This document shows positions 49,025 to 62,546 of a stretch of 64,000 nt of DNA, piece by piece. The notes below the pieces were generated by a model, which did no database searches, was not told the origin of the DNA, and was given only the letters and a program-made list of their open reading frames with translations. Origin of the DNA: Gossypium raimondii. Taxonomy: Eukaryota > Streptophyta > Magnoliopsida > Malvales > Malvaceae. The position numbers and the translations under genes are program-made. Location: assembly GCF_025698545.1 (NCBI RefSeq), contig NC_068575.1:52399980-52463979 (forward strand). Reading direction: 5' to 3'. Each line of letters opens with the position of its first letter. Positions within the stretch are counted from its first letter, which is position 1.

Positions 49025-49777
49025 TTAAAAAAATTTGACAAATATGTCCGGTTTTGATGCATGGCATTCTCGTAATATTATTTCAATCAGAAGGCCAAAC
49101 ACAAAATATCACAGTCGATAAGTTAAAATTCATAAAAAATGTTTAAAAACCAGTGTCCGTTACTAGGGAAACGTTTAATTTTTCAGTCCCTGTAATATTC
49201 TCATATTTTAAATTTAATCCTATGAATTTAATATCTCTACTATTTTAATTTAATACTTTAAATCTAATTGATAACAATATAAAAAAATTCATTAAATTAT
49301 ATTATTAGGTATTTTATAATAAAATAATAGTTATATGATCAATTTAAAATCATTTGAAAAATATCATTTAATTTTTATAACCCTAGATTCAAAATTGCAA
49401 ACTTTATAAATTTAGAATTTATCATTTTATTCACTTATTTGGTATTTAATGTCTGAAATTCGACTATTAATTTTTAATTTAAAATGCTACAAAATTCAAT
49501 TTAATGAAATTTCTTTGGTAACATTATTTATATTAAGTTGAAAGAGTAAAGAGATGAATGATTGGATTAAAAGTAGGAGAAAATTTTAAATATATAAAAA
49601 GTATAGGGACTGAGACAAGAATTAGGAAAAGAACTTAAAAACCCATTGCCTTAAAAAAAAAAAAAAACTTCAGACTTGAAAAACTCTTGAGTTCAACACA
49701 ACAAGAGAAGACTCCACACAGAATTTAAAGCCTCGTGACCATCGAAGAGAGAGAGAGAACCAAGGGCATTACAGATA

Positions 49778-52313
49778 ATGACTGGTTTAGTAATGGTGAC
49801 AAAAGGGGGTGGTTGTGGTGGTGGCGGTGGGAAGGGAGGAGCTAAAGGAGGAGTTAAGAGCCGTGAGGAAGAGCAGCAGAACCAGATATCTGTCCTGGCG
49901 TTGCTTTTGGCTGCTTTGAGGAAATCCATGGTGTCTTGTCGTGTTGATTCCCGGGATGAAGTAATCTCTTCCACCCTTCAACATATGGAAATCGGGTGGC
50001 CAACCAACGTAAGACACATTACCCATGTTACCTTTGATCGTTTCAATGGCTTCTTGGGTCTTCCCGTCGAGTTCCAAGTTGAAATCCCCAATCGGGTTCC
50101 AAGTGCCAGGTTAATTCCCTTTGCTGTTTCTCTTTTTGTTACTTGGTTTCAGTTTTTTTTTTCTTCTAATTTTCTTTTGGGTTAAAGATTTCAGCTGGGT
50201 TTTGGTCCTTTTTAAAACTGTTTTAAAGTCCAAATGTTTTGTGTTATTGTGCAGTTTAGATCTCGAAGAGTGAAAACAGTACATCTCTAGCTGTTTTGAA
50301 GTCCCAAAATAACAGAGAGAATGAAACATCTGCATTTCTAAAAAAAATGGAAAATTTTGAAGAATTAAGCTTTTTATTTTGAAAACCATAACCCAGAAAA
50401 TTCAAAATCTTTGACTTTCTCAAGCTCTGTTCATTTTGAAAACTTAAAAACGTTGCTAAACTGGGTTTATACTTTCTGCTTTTCTCTTCCTTAAAGCTCT
50501 CTGCACCCTAGAAATGGCAGTAAAAATTGGAGTTCCATGGCGATTTCCAGTGAATTTCATGGAGTTTATTAGCATTAAATCAGATTTTGTGGTAATTTAC
50601 TTTTTGCAGCACCAACTGTCATTATTATTTAACCCTGTTTTCTGATGGGTGAAATAAATAATACCGTGTTCTTCATTAATATTTTTATTTCCAAAAACTT
50701 ATTGCAAACCAATCTTCTTCGACAAGGTATTTGGGTGTTTAAAGAAGTATCCTTTAAATAATAGACTTACTACAAGTAGATAAAGTTAATGGTTGTGTTA
50801 TGCAGTTGATGTAATTCATTTTTTCTTCTCACCAAAAAATAAAAAAGGAAGTTTCCTTTAATAGCTGTAACTCTAATTGATATATTGAAGTTATTTTTTT
50901 TACTGTAAGCTCATTGGATTCTTTGCTGTTTGTTGAAATGACACAATTTCCTGTTTATTGTTTTGCTCTGGTTAGTAAAAGTGGTCCTTTAATTGCAATT
51001 GTCCTTTTGTTTACAGTGCTAATGTGTTTGGGGTCTCAGCGGAATCAATGCAATGCTCATTCGATCCCAAAGGGAATAGCGTCCCCACTATACTGTTGTT
51101 GATGCAGGAGCGGCTTTATTCACAAGGGGGATTAAAGGTTTTTTAAAATTTCTATGCATATACATAGTCTGCATCCCCATGTATTCGATTTCGAAACTAA
51201 AAGGTTTTCCACCTCTGTGTCTGGTGATCTGTTTTGTAGGCGGAGGGGATTTTCCGGATAAATCCTGAGAATGGCCAAGAGGAGCATGTAAGGGATCAAC
51301 TTAACAAGGGCATTGTGCCGGATAATATCGATGTCCATTGTCTTGCAGGCCTTATAAAAGCCTGGTTTCGAGAGCTTCCTTCAGGTGTTCTTGATGGACT
51401 TTCCCCTGAACAGGTTCTCCGATGCAATACGGAAGAAGAATCGGTCGACCTTGTGAAGCAGTTGAAGCCAACTGAAGCTGCACTGCTCAATTGGGCTGTT
51501 GGTCTTATGGCGGATGTTGTGGAGGAAGAGGAATCAAACAAAATGAATGCGAGAAATATTGCTATGGTTTTTGCTCCGAATATGACTCGGGTATGGGGGC
51601 ATTACTTTCCTTGAAACTGTAAGAATTATCCAAGTGTTAGATCAGTAGAGATGAACTTGCAATGTTTCTGAAGTTGTTGATTACTTATTATAGTGTAGTT
51701 TAATAAAAAAAAAATGAAGCAAGCATTCTTAGTTTGATTTTCTGTTGAGCAGATGTCTGATCCATTGACGGCTCTGATGCATGCTGTTCAAGTGATGAAC
51801 TTGCTGAAGACCTTGATCATCAAAACGCTACGGAAACGTGAAGAGACGGCAATGGGAGGGTATTCACCGATGTCGTCTCATTCATGTGACTGTCCTACAG
51901 ATGAGGAGTTCGATAGTCAGCCAGAGATGGATACGAGTTGCGAACTGAGAGGGCCAACATCCGATTATGATAACACCCTTTACAGTAACTGTAGTGCAGA
52001 TGAAGATGAAATCGAAGCTGAAGTCGAGTCATTGGGTGAAATAGAGGAATGCTTCGTAAGGCAACCGGACGAGCATAAGAGCATCACACATAGTTTCTTT
52101 GAGGAAGTCGTGGACGAGTCACAGAGAGACGATTCAAGTCCAAGAAGTTGCTCGGTTCGCAGTATCGAATCTGGTGTTTCCTTTACAGATAAAAAGAACA
52201 AGAGTTCTGCCTTGTGTATAGGTAATGGTGAGAACATTGGTGACACGGATATGGTAGACAAACTAGATGAGCCTACAAAATGGGACACATCGTCTCTGTC
52301 TATTGCTGGCTGA
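49778..52313 (+). CDS. Rop GTPase-activating protein (CRIB + RhoGAP)
   Basis: A RopGAP that switches off plant Rho-type GTPases (ROPs) at the plasma membrane and controls polar growth and hypoxia signalling. Four exons on the plus strand: 49778-50109, 51017-51137, 51240-51590 and 51753-52313, phases joined, 454 aa. A Gly/Lys-rich N-terminus (10-27) precedes the plant-specific CRIB module (about 72-96, IGWPTNVRHITHVTFDRFNGF with the conserved HxxHV). The RhoGAP domain covers about 112-300: VFGVSAESMQCSFD, the arginine finger Arg157 in AEGIFRI, WFRELPSGVLD, and NARNIAMVFAPNMTRMSDP. The C-terminal 150 residues are acidic and Ser-rich. The CRIB-RhoGAP order is unique to plants. The ATG at 49778 opens the only frame joined to exon 2. 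From memory its Arabidopsis relative At4g03100 lies beside BRN1. Confidence 0.94.
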
Positions 52314-53625
52314 CCGATGATTCGGCCTCACATTATTTAGGACAATAGTTGCACATTTTGGGTTGTCACCTTTCAACTATGGTTCAGCAAGGGCTGAACC
52401 TGAACTCTGTAGTTGTATTTTTTTTTTTAATTTTATGTTTAATTAGGACCTCAAAACTGTTGGAACTAATCAACCAGTCTTAGGTAGATCCAGCTTTTAA
52501 ATTCAGGGAGGGTGTAATTCTGAAATATGGTTGAATTGCAAAGCTAAGGCATCCATTTGAATTTTATGAGTGCTGACCTGACCATGTGATTGATTTGTCT
52601 TATGTACTCTGCAAATCTGAGTTTGTCATCTTATGCTTGGATTCATCCTTGAAAGTTATCTTTTAGCTGCCATAACATTTATGGCGTTAAATCAGTTTTA
52701 AGAATATATTCTGATAAGTAATATATCAATAAATCATTTCTTGACATCAACCCAGGGAACATAGCAATTTAATATGTCAATATTCGTATTATTATTTTTT
52801 AAAAATGCAACCCACCTCGACGCAACTTAATGAACATAAAGGGCAGCAGAAAGTGAAACTAAAGAATAGTGACAATGACACGCCAGGAACTGAGGTATGG
52901 GTTTTTACTTTTTATTAATTTTAGTTCCAGTTCCAGCCAGTACTAGTTATGGTATATCTTATTTATTTTATTCATATACATAGCATTTTCTTGAGAAATG
53001 GGAAAAAATGGATAAGGTTGATAATTGATGGTGATTTATGACCCACAACTTTACCCTAATAGATTTTTTAATCACCACTTGGTGGATAAGACTAATAAAT
53101 CTTTATTTTCCTCTGTCACCTACAATTACAAGGGACTTCCTATTTCTTTTTATAGATTAATAAATTAGATTTTCAAAATGACCTACTTTTAACTATTACA
53201 TCACGTAGCATAAAAGGAGAGTAAAAACTGAAAAAAGCTTAGAAAATGCATGTTGGCGAGGGAGAAATAATTAACAATGGCAGTAAACAAATTGGAAACA
53301 ATACACTTGTATCATGGATGTCCCCATAAGATTATACTATCAACAAATCATTTTCAGGAAAAATCAATAAATTAATAATTAGTGCTTAAATGGAATTTAA
53401 TGATACACAGACTACAAATCGTGTAGGGCACGGATTGCGCCATGAATTACAAGTTTCTGGGATTTTTTTTTCTTTTTGATCCCATGAAGCAATTACAAGG
53501 ATGGGTTGAAACCTATACAATCACAGGTTATCCTTAATCCATCCGAAATGCTGATACTGCAGTCAGTCGATATATCCAGGTTCCTTCGACCGCGTGTTCG
53601 TTGCCTTCCATGACTCACCTCCCGA
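52314..53625. other. Spacer between convergent RopGAP and BRN genes
   Basis: No gene is supported. The two genes face each other, so both 3' UTRs probably lie here: the RopGAP one in about 52314-52740 and the BRN one in about 53400-53625. The middle is AT-rich without recognised elements. Confidence 0.5.
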
Positions 53626-56600
53626 TTAATAAGGTTTGTTCTGTTTGTTGTCTCTCTTAAGCTGAACCTTCAGTTTCTTACCTCCTAATTGGCATCCATT
53701 CATCATGTTTATGGCATTTTGAGCAGCTGCCGGAGAGTCGTAACTTACAAATCCTGCAAAGACAGGGTTCTTGAGAGATAAAACTCCTTAATGTTCATAT
53801 CAGATCAAGAAATAAAAAGAAAATGCACTTACCGAAACATTTACTAGCCCCCGTTGCTTTGTCAACAAAAACCTTTGCACTTAAAACCCTACCATATCCT
53901 TGAAAAGCGTTTGTCAATTCTTGGTCTCCAAATTCTTGAGGTATGTGATAAATAAATAGGTTTGCACCAGGTGGACCTAGGTCAGAGTATAGACTAATTA
54001 ATTAATGACATGCCACCACCAAGAATCTAGTTTTAGAAAGACAATAAAATCAAGATGACTATAGATAGCAAACCTTCAATCTGACTTCCCGAGCTTGTAC
54101 CGACACTGGAAGCTGATGAAGAGTTACTGCTTGTATTTGCTTGTGGTAGTGAACCAGGTGAACTGGTCAACGGATGGTGGCTAATAATTCCCCCAGGATA
54201 TGCCATGGGGTACTGAACACCTTGCACAGCTGGGTAAGCGGAGCCAACATAACTTCCAGGAGGCACAGCATAATTTCTAGGTCCAGCCCTGGGAGCAAGG
54301 TCAGGTGTGATTCCTCGCAATCCACTTGCTTGATTTACTGGAGGAATCATGCTGTGAAATGCAGACTGATTCTGCATGGGTGGCATGCGGTACTGCATAA
54401 GTCCATAACTTCCTGGAGCCTAATACATAATGAGATGATGCATCAAATTTAGATTTAAAGTAAGATACAAAAGCTCTGTCAGAACATCATGACTAAAAAA
54501 AAGTAAGAAATTCCCCTCTTAGCCAAAAAGAGGAGGAAACAAAACCACTAATTATTCAAGCTAAAGCTATGTTTTTTTTTCTTTCTTTTTAAACACCTTC
54601 CGAAAAAATAGTTTCCTGAAAAGATTAACATTATCTAGTGGTGGGATGATTAAGCCTAAAATGTTTTCCATAAGTTATTTTCAGTTAAACAAACATAACA
54701 AAAGCTGTATTTGATGCAAAATATTATCTTATATAGTAACTATATTTGTTACAAAAGCATTGCTTTTTACAACCAACTATATTATATAATAGACTTAATA
54801 ATGACCGATACATAATTAAAATTTAAAAATGTAATTACATCTATGAGAGTAGATAATAGCACATTAGACTAAAAGGGATAAATGAACTTAAGAAAAGTTT
54901 AAACATATTTATATTATTAAAAATATTCATATCTTATTATAAAACATTTATTACTATATATTTATTATTAAATATTAATATAAAGTTTTTTCAATAAAAC
55001 ATCAATGTTTTTAGACCAGACCGGTGATTGACCGGCCAGGCCACCTGTTCATTGATTCGACTGACTCGATTAAAAACTCATTAAAATTTTAGAAAATAAA
55101 AAAAATCAGTTCAACCGATCCTTACCAGTTCTTGGTCCAACTGGTTCAATACTATTCTCCAAACCAGTACCTTGGCTAGTTCCCAGTCCAATTGGTCCGG
55201 TTCAAACATCATTGATGTAAAACATCATTGAAATTTAAAAATATTATTAATAATAAATTTATTATTAAACTAACATTTTCATATTAAGTATTTTTATTAA
55301 AATAATAAAGAATATTAATTACATTAATAATTTATTATTAAGTATAAATATATATGCTTAATAATATAAAAAATTATAATATTAGAGATCAAAATCTTAA
55401 TATTTAAAAAAATTAAATTTAAAATTTTATTATTAACACAATAATATTTAACTAGATTAAAGTTAATTTTTATATAAAATCATCTTACTCATAAGAGAGC
55501 TCCTTTTGGAAATTCTCTTATACTTTTCAAAAGGTGAAGACAAATTGTCAAGAAAAGAAAAATAATTTTTCATTTACCAGTATGTCATTTTTCGAAAAAA
55601 CACAAGAATGCAAAAAGGATTTCTTTAAATCATTTTCCACAAAACAAAAACACCCATAATATGTGTTTTTGAAATTTTAAAATTGCTCCATACAGAAAAG
55701 GAAAAGCTACCTGATATCCATATCCATTGTATGGGGGAACATAACCCATTGGCAACGCTCCAAACAATGAAGGATGTTGTGAATCTACATTCGGTTTATT
55801 CAAAGCTTGAAATTGGGCTTTTTGAGCCCTTCGTGCTAGTCTTTCCTTCTCTGTATCTGCCCATTTGACAACGAGAGGGACACTTGAACCCTAAAATAGC
55901 AGAAGATAAAGACCAAAATATAATACACCTTCATTCAAGAATAACTACCACACTACCAGACATGATAAGAAATGACTTAACTCATATTTGGAAGGCAATA
56001 GGTAAACATAAGCTTTTGCAATACTTCCATATGCGTATATGCATTTTGGAACCCACTAGGGTATAGAAGGATATTCAGATATAAGACTTACGGTATGCTT
56101 GATTCAATGGAAAAGCGGAAGGAAAATGCATGCGCTTAGTAGGAAAAAGAATTGAAGTAAAGAAAATAGGAAAGATAACATTTTGTGATAACAAATCATT
56201 CCAAATTATAATAATAAGAGGAGAGAAAATGAGAGAGAGGTAAGTTAAATGTGCATGTTTACAAGATTATGCATTTCTCAAAATTTCCATTTTCTTTTCT
56301 CCCTTTCTCAACTCTACCAAGCAACCACAGAAGGAAACATACTTTTTTTTTTCCATTTTTTCATCATTTCTACCACGCATATACTAATGGAAAATCTATT
56401 TTTTCTCATCTAATTTTTCATCTTTCTAATTTTCTCTTCACCCTACCAAGCAAAGCCTTGGTGCATCCTGATTAAGATAAAATACGGGCTTCTAGTGAGA
56501 GACTATTTGCTTGACAACTGTAATACTAGATGCAACATGCAGTTAATCATAACAATGACATTCTTTCCATGGATTGCAATATAATGAAGATATTATCACA

Positions 56601-58992
56601 AAAATCATCTTTGCATCTTCAAATACCTTCCAGATTTATACGTGAACCTTTAGTGACTTGAGCTCCGAGACTAAGCTAATCAAGGACTGAGGGATAACGA
56701 AATTTTGATGTCATAACTTATTACTCCAAATGAAAAATGAGCATGTAAGATAGTTGATTAGTACATAAACATTTAAGTTCAATCGCATTGAAACATCTAA
56801 TATCCGAAAGATACCATACAAAACAGGTTAGATACTAGGAAATCTGAACAATGATTTGGGTAATTCGTTGATTTTCAATAGCAGAAACATTAATGAATAC
56901 AAACCTCCATTCTATGCTTTCCATTAACAGCCTGCAGCGCATCAAGGGCTTGTTCTTTAGTCTCATATTTCAGAAAGGCACAGCCTGCCATAAAGAAACG
57001 AATACAACTACAATTCAAATATTGAAATAAACTTAAGATTGGGGTTTTATAGTTTATACAATTAAGCAAACATTTTCATCTTTAAAGAGAAGGACATCCA
57101 AGTTAAAAGAATAAGTACCTTTACTTGTTTGTTGAGAACCTCTTATAATTTGTAGGTCCTTTATGGTTCCATATTTAGAAAATAAATCAGCAACTTCATC
57201 TTCTTTGACATTCTTCGGCAGCATGCCAACAAAAAGTTTGTGCTCTAGATCCCATCGGGCAGTAAAGGAAGAAAATAATTTGTAGTTTATTTAACAAATT
57301 GATTAAAAAAAACATCAAATAAGAATCGGAATTATAAGCAACTAGTTCACTGAAGTTACGTGTACCTAATCTTTCCAACTCGCCATCTGCATACTTCACT
57401 TGCAATGGACTAGATGCCTGAATTATACCAAAAAAACAGAAACTGGGTTCTGATCATGAAAACAATAAGACTCACAGGGTAAAAGACTCTCTGATACTCT
57501 CCACACAAATATACGACAGCAGACAGGTGATTGCAATAGATAACTTCGAATTGAATTGTCCCTGGACTTTTCATTAAAAATGTAAATGACAGGATCGAGA
57601 CATCAAGTTATTAATCACTCTAAGTACTAGACCAAGGGATATGCTGTGTTGTATAAACAGGCATATCTTACATCACCACATCAGAATGCATGATGATTAA
57701 TCACCCAAAAAAAGTACACATGACTTGCCACCATGTATTCCAACACTTAAGGGCTAAGGCATAAGTTAATCTATTCATACAAGTAATCATCTTAAGATAG
57801 ATTGATCAACAAACTTGCTTTCGTTTACAATCAAATATGAAAGGTATTGACTGAAAAAATGTGGCAGAATGACAAATAGCAGGAGAGTGTTTAGTCTTAA
57901 GTGATTTCTTACAAGTACAACTCCAACACCTATGTTTGCTTAATAATTAGGAATTGAGACAAATTCACGGTTGAAATCATTAAATACCCTGTTCATTGCT
58001 CAAATTATGTTTTCTGGAACAATACCTAGTATAAAAAGCCCTAGCATCACTCTTTCACATGCTAATAAAATTACGGAAAACTTCTCATTTTCATTGCCTC
58101 TAAAACTCAAGATACCAATTTACTTCAAATGAGCTAGTATAAAAAATTATCAAAACTTACATTCTACAGTCTAGAACAACATTATCTGCATGTACCCTAA
58201 TCAACATAACAGAGCAATAAAGGTAGTTTTAATGTATACTTGAGAACTATATTCTACATGTTGCAGGTTGTCAGTATCAGATACAGTACATACCAAAGCC
58301 ACAACCGATGCCCGAAATGAAGTAATAATTTTGAACGTTCCATAGTTCAATAGTAAAATAGGGTGCTACATTTGCAGATTAGCTAAAGGTGATCAAAATT
58401 CGCTAACTACGTCCAACTTCGGAAGTAGCATGTAGATCTTCATAAGAGTAACTGACAATGTGGCGACGAATCACTAAAACGCAAGGCAAAACAAGGAAAA
58501 ATAAATTAAAAAAATTGAACTAACCCCAGGCAAAGTCTTCTTATTGTGACAGGCATCGACCGCCTTATCGGCCTCTTCTCTCGACGGGCATATAACAAAG
58601 CAACAACCTTAATCAACATTAAAAAAAAAACACGAAGAATACCTCAAAATTAGGGTTATAAACACCTCAAATCTCACTCCAAACTAAACGAATCAAACAA
58701 ATCACCAAAGAAAACCAACAGCTAAAGACAAAGAGAAATGTGAGAGATTTGAAACTTGGAAAATAAATATTGAATTTGTTACGAAAAAAGAAAAAAAGAA
58801 GAAGAAGAAGGAAGTGGAACCTCTAGAGGAAAGAGTAGCCTTGTCTTTGATGATGTTGACTTCGTCGACCAAAGCGAACTCTTCGAAGATTGAAAGAACT
58901 TGAGCTTCCGTCATGTGCTTCGGCACTTGACCGACGAACAGCTTAACGCTCTCTTCGCTTGTCGTGTTCTTCTCCTGTTTTCCCTCCGCCAT
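53626..58992 (-). CDS. BRN1: Bruno-like RNA-binding protein (CELF/BRN family, three RRMs)
   Basis: A CELF/Bruno-type RNA-binding protein. In Arabidopsis BRN1/BRN2 bind the SOC1 mRNA 3' UTR and delay flowering, and BRN1 was also named RBP-DR1 for a defence role. Nine exons on the minus strand: 58821-58992, 58525-58607, 57366-57417, 57119-57244, 56905-56984, 55711-55890, 54074-54419, 53833-53976, 53626-53753. Phases join to 436 aa, matching the family (about 440). RRM1 is at about 16-95 (KLFVGQ at 17-22, GCCFVICP), RRM2 at about 104-180 ([14 protein letters not shown]) and RRM3 at about 350-425 ([16 protein letters not shown]), followed by [15 protein letters not shown] Gln/Pro/Ser/Tyr-rich linker separates RRM2 and RRM3. 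The start is the ATG at 58992 (MAEGKQEKN). BRN1 versus BRN2 identity rests on neighbours rather than sequence. Intron 6 hosts a transposon-like insert. Confidence 0.94.
55005..55217. mobile_element. Short non-autonomous DNA element in BRN intron 6
   Basis: A 213-bp segment rich in CCGGT/ACCGG words sits between perfect 10-bp direct repeats TAAAACATCA (54995-55004 and 55218-55227). Its interior is markedly less AT-rich than the intron around it and shares vocabulary with 14810-15200. The ends are only weakly inverted, so the superfamily is open. Confidence 0.5.
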
Positions 58993-61870
58993 CAATGCCT
59001 GCTCTTCTTCCTCTAATTTTTTCTCTTTTTCTTTTTTTTTTTTCCTTTAAAATTCTTTGGCGTCGTCTGGTGGGAAAAAATGGGTTTCTTGATGGCAAAG
59101 TTGGATCTTGAATGGATTTAATGTAATAAAAATGAGTGAAAAGTGGGGTTAATGTTTGGATTTATTTACGATACTGCCCTCACAGCTGTGCCAGTTCTGG
59201 GGTTTGAGCTGGAGGTCCTTTGAAGAAACGCCACTACTGAATTACGTAATTACCCTTCCATTTTTTTTTCTATTTTTCTTCGTCTTATTTGACCATATTT
59301 ATTAAGTGATTCCCATCGACCTTTATGATTCGCGAAAAAAGAGGAAACTGCACTAAAAAAAAAGAAAGAATATGATAGGGTGGCCAGTGGATCAAGTGGG
59401 GTAAGTTGAATTTATGAGTGTATGGTGACATCAAACCTAAGCCCCTGTCAATTTATAATCTTTTCTTAAATTTCCCGTTTAATGCACACATGATATATAC
59501 TGTCAATTTTAAAATATAATCTAAAATCATATTAGAAATAGGTAGAATCAGGTTGTGATTACAGGCTGAAAAATGTTTGAATGTAAAACTGAAATTTTGG
59601 CCTCATGTTGAAAGTAGGAATTCTTTCGGAAATTGGTTTGATTTGATTCCTTGATTCTCCTTTCACATCCATTTCCACTTTTATTTTCTTGCAAACCAAT
59701 TTCTGGAAAAAGAAAAGCAAGTAAAAAGTGTTTGGAAATATCCCGTTCGTCAATCATCACGATACCAATAATACATATCACTTCTTTTCAACACCATAAA
59801 ATCCATTTCATACTGCTTGATTTATTCACCCAATAATATTACAAAATTCATATATTTAAGCCTCCTATTTTTTATAACTTGCGTTTAGCAAGGAAAGTAC
59901 GATATTGGGTTCCTATTAACTTTCCTCAAAAAGCAAACTCTCAATTATTTTCATATCAATCCTTATTTAAAACTCTGCTAGTATGTAGAGAAAATAAAAA
60001 AGAGAAATGGAAAGGAGAGCGGTTGACCAAACCAAATGGTCAATTTTTAGGTAGAAAAAGGAGTACGGAAGGGTAAGAAAGTAAAAGCGAAGGGGAAGGT
60101 TATAACAGTAAATTGCTCTGAAAACCGAGGTCCAAAATTACGCCAGACTGTCTTCTTCCCCTGGCTCTGCTCGTGTTTCCCGTTTGCAACTTGCACACTG
60201 GGTAAACCTTTTTTTTTCTTTTTCTTTCTAATTTCATCCTGGGTAAAGTATATTTACCACTTGTAAAAACTAAAAACTATACAGACCGGAGGTCCAAATT
60301 CATCGGTGACCTAATCACTTCAATTGATTGAATTAGAAAATTTCTAATGACAAATGCTGAAGTATGTTGTAGTTGGACATAAGTTTCTCTAGGCAAGTGT
60401 CTTGAATGTGATTATCTTATTATAGAGCCTTTTGATAACATAACTTCTCCACTATTAATAAGGCAAGCTCCTCATTGTTCTATCTTTCATATGATCAGTG
60501 ATTACCCCTATAGGTTAAGTTTTTATTTTTCCTTTTATACTTATTTTAGAAACCCAATTATTTCTATAGAGTGCACGTCAGAGTTTTAATTTCATGAAAA
60601 TTTAAAAACTTTTCAGTCATTTTAATTACTCATTTAATTTTCTATCCTTTTAGTTATTAAATTTATATTGTTTATCAAATCATTTCTAAAATAGATGAAA
60701 AAGTTAATGTTTGTTAACTTTGATGACGTGTATATCACATTAGCAATTAATAAAAAAATTTAAAAAATATTAATTGTTAACATGGCAATCAATGAATACG
60801 TCACATCATTTATTTTGAGTTGATTTTATAAACAATTAATGATTAAAATAGACGAAAATTTAAAAGAAGATTAAAATAATGTTTTTATAAAATTGAAGAA
60901 TTAGATAAATTATTATGCTAATTTAATTTTAAAATCAAAATAAATAATAATTTTAAATATATTCATTTTGATTTGGATGACTTTGTGTTAAGAGAGAAAT
61001 AACTAAAAAAGGCATGAAAACTGTTTAAGAGTGGGACAGGTTTCTGGCATCCCATGTTGGACTAGTTCCAAGGTCAAAATGCCAGAAATAGAGTGATGGT
61101 GACTTGTGAGTTCTGCGTGAGGGCCGAATACCAGATGGATTTATCTTAACCAATAGTAGCCCCCACTGACTTGCCATGTCATGCCACACTGGCGCAAATT
61201 ATGAGCTACAGTCTTGTTTTTAAAATGAATGTCAAAAAGTTAGAGCCCCAAAAGGATATACAAGTCTTACCCTTTGTTCACATCACGCATGGAATAGGAT
61301 GAAATTTTGTCACAAACTATCATTTTATATTTATGATTATTTTTTGGAAAAGTTTTTCAGTAACGATAATAAAAAAAAAGGGGAAAATTTTGTTAGAGGA
61401 GAAAACAACCAATGGTGAATCGATTTCTTGGGTTGATTATCATTCATGATTGAAATTTGAAAAGAACAAGAAAATAGATTTACCCCCGGGTTTGGTGATG
61501 AAGTCAATGGGGCTGGGTATGGGTGCATTTGAGGTTCATGCAAGGTGGCAGCAGCAAATTGAGAAATAATCATAGGGTGGGTGTGAACAAAAAATAAATA
61601 AGGGAAAAAAAAGTAATGTGGTATAAATATAATAAAGAAAACTTTGTGATAATAGGATTGGAAAGTGATCTTAAGCTTCTTTTCATCAGAATAATATCAT
61701 ATAAAAAAACATTGGGATTTATAAAATCATAGATGTGGGCTACGATATCATCCTATTAAAAAAAAGTCAAATGAAATGGTTGTACGTATATACCAGCAAA
61801 TTTCACTTTGTGTGAAATACAAGAAAATTAGTAAATTATCATCAATCCTGTCAGAAAACCAAAAAGATTA

Positions 61871-62012
61871 AGAGCTCGTTTGGATGAGTGATGCGTTTAC
61901 TTATGATTAGTGTAAAAATAATGGTAATGATAAAACTACTGTAACGATACTATAGCACTGAGATAAAGAAAAAAATTAAATGCACTGGGTAAATGCTTAT
62001 CTAAAGAAACCC
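61871..62012. mobile_element. MITE copy, diverged
   Basis: The start GAGCTCGTTTGGATGAGTG and an interior with 'gattagtgtaaaaata' and 'actgtaacgatac' match the family of the copies at 5207-5351 and 62407-62546. The end runs directly into the next copy at 62010. Confidence 0.5.
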
Positions 62013-62144
62013 TTTGGATTAGTGGTACGTTTACCTACAGTTAATGTAAAAACAACGGTGGCTATGAAATTAGGTACTGTAACACGAGATAAAAAAAAGA
62101 CTAATCACACCGCGCTAATAGTAAATGCTCATCCAAAAGGATCC
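62010..62144. mobile_element. MITE copy, head-to-tail with the previous one
   Basis: It starts CCCTTTGGATTAGTGGTACG and ends CTCATCCAAAAGGATCC, an inverse-complement pair. The interior 'gttaatgtaaaaacaacggt' and 'actgtaacacgagat' is of the same family. It abuts the copy at 61871 with no clear spacer. Confidence 0.55.
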
Positions 62145-62406
62145 TAAAGCTAAAAACATCAATGTGATGCCAAAACAAAAAAGGAAACTAAACATAGAAT
62201 AATAAATTCAGATGAAACTACTAATCTTCCCATCAATTACCACAATTATAAGTAAACCATACTATTGGGAGAAAAATAATTGACAAAAAATACACCAAAT
62301 TTGGAAAATAAGGGAAAAGTAACGAGCAATGCTATAATAACCATTTTAGCCAATGGAGACTCAATTCTAAATTTAATAAAAATATAATGTATTAATCCAG
62401 TTCTAA

Positions 62407-62546
62407 AGGTGGGTTTAGATGGACGGTATATTTATTTGCGATTAGTGTAAAAACAGCAGTGATGGTGGGATTTGATACTGTAGCATGAAACGAAAAGTAA
62501 GTTAAACGCACTGCACCGCACCCAGTCGTCCATCCAAACCCACCCT
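62407..62546. mobile_element. MITE copy with well-kept terminal inverted repeats
   Basis: It begins AGGTGGGTTTAGATGGACGG and ends CGTCCATCCAAACCCACCCT, a nearly perfect inverse pair over about 19 bp, 140 bp in all. The interior contains 'aaacgcactgcaccgcac', shared with the copy at 5207. Flanking bases (TAA/AAA) leave the target duplication unclear. Confidence 0.7.

Larger units (their letters stand above)
44377..49777. other. Spacer between the LTR nest and RopGAP
   Basis: No gene is supported in these 5.4 kb. Content: a minus-strand SINE-like remnant (about 45636-45708), a less AT-rich island at 46320-46720 with no recognisable product, further SINE-like words near 48145-48175 and 48310-48360, a foldback element at 48561-49024, and the RopGAP promoter and 5' UTR (about 49500-49777) ending in a GA-rich stretch. 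Confidence 0.5.
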
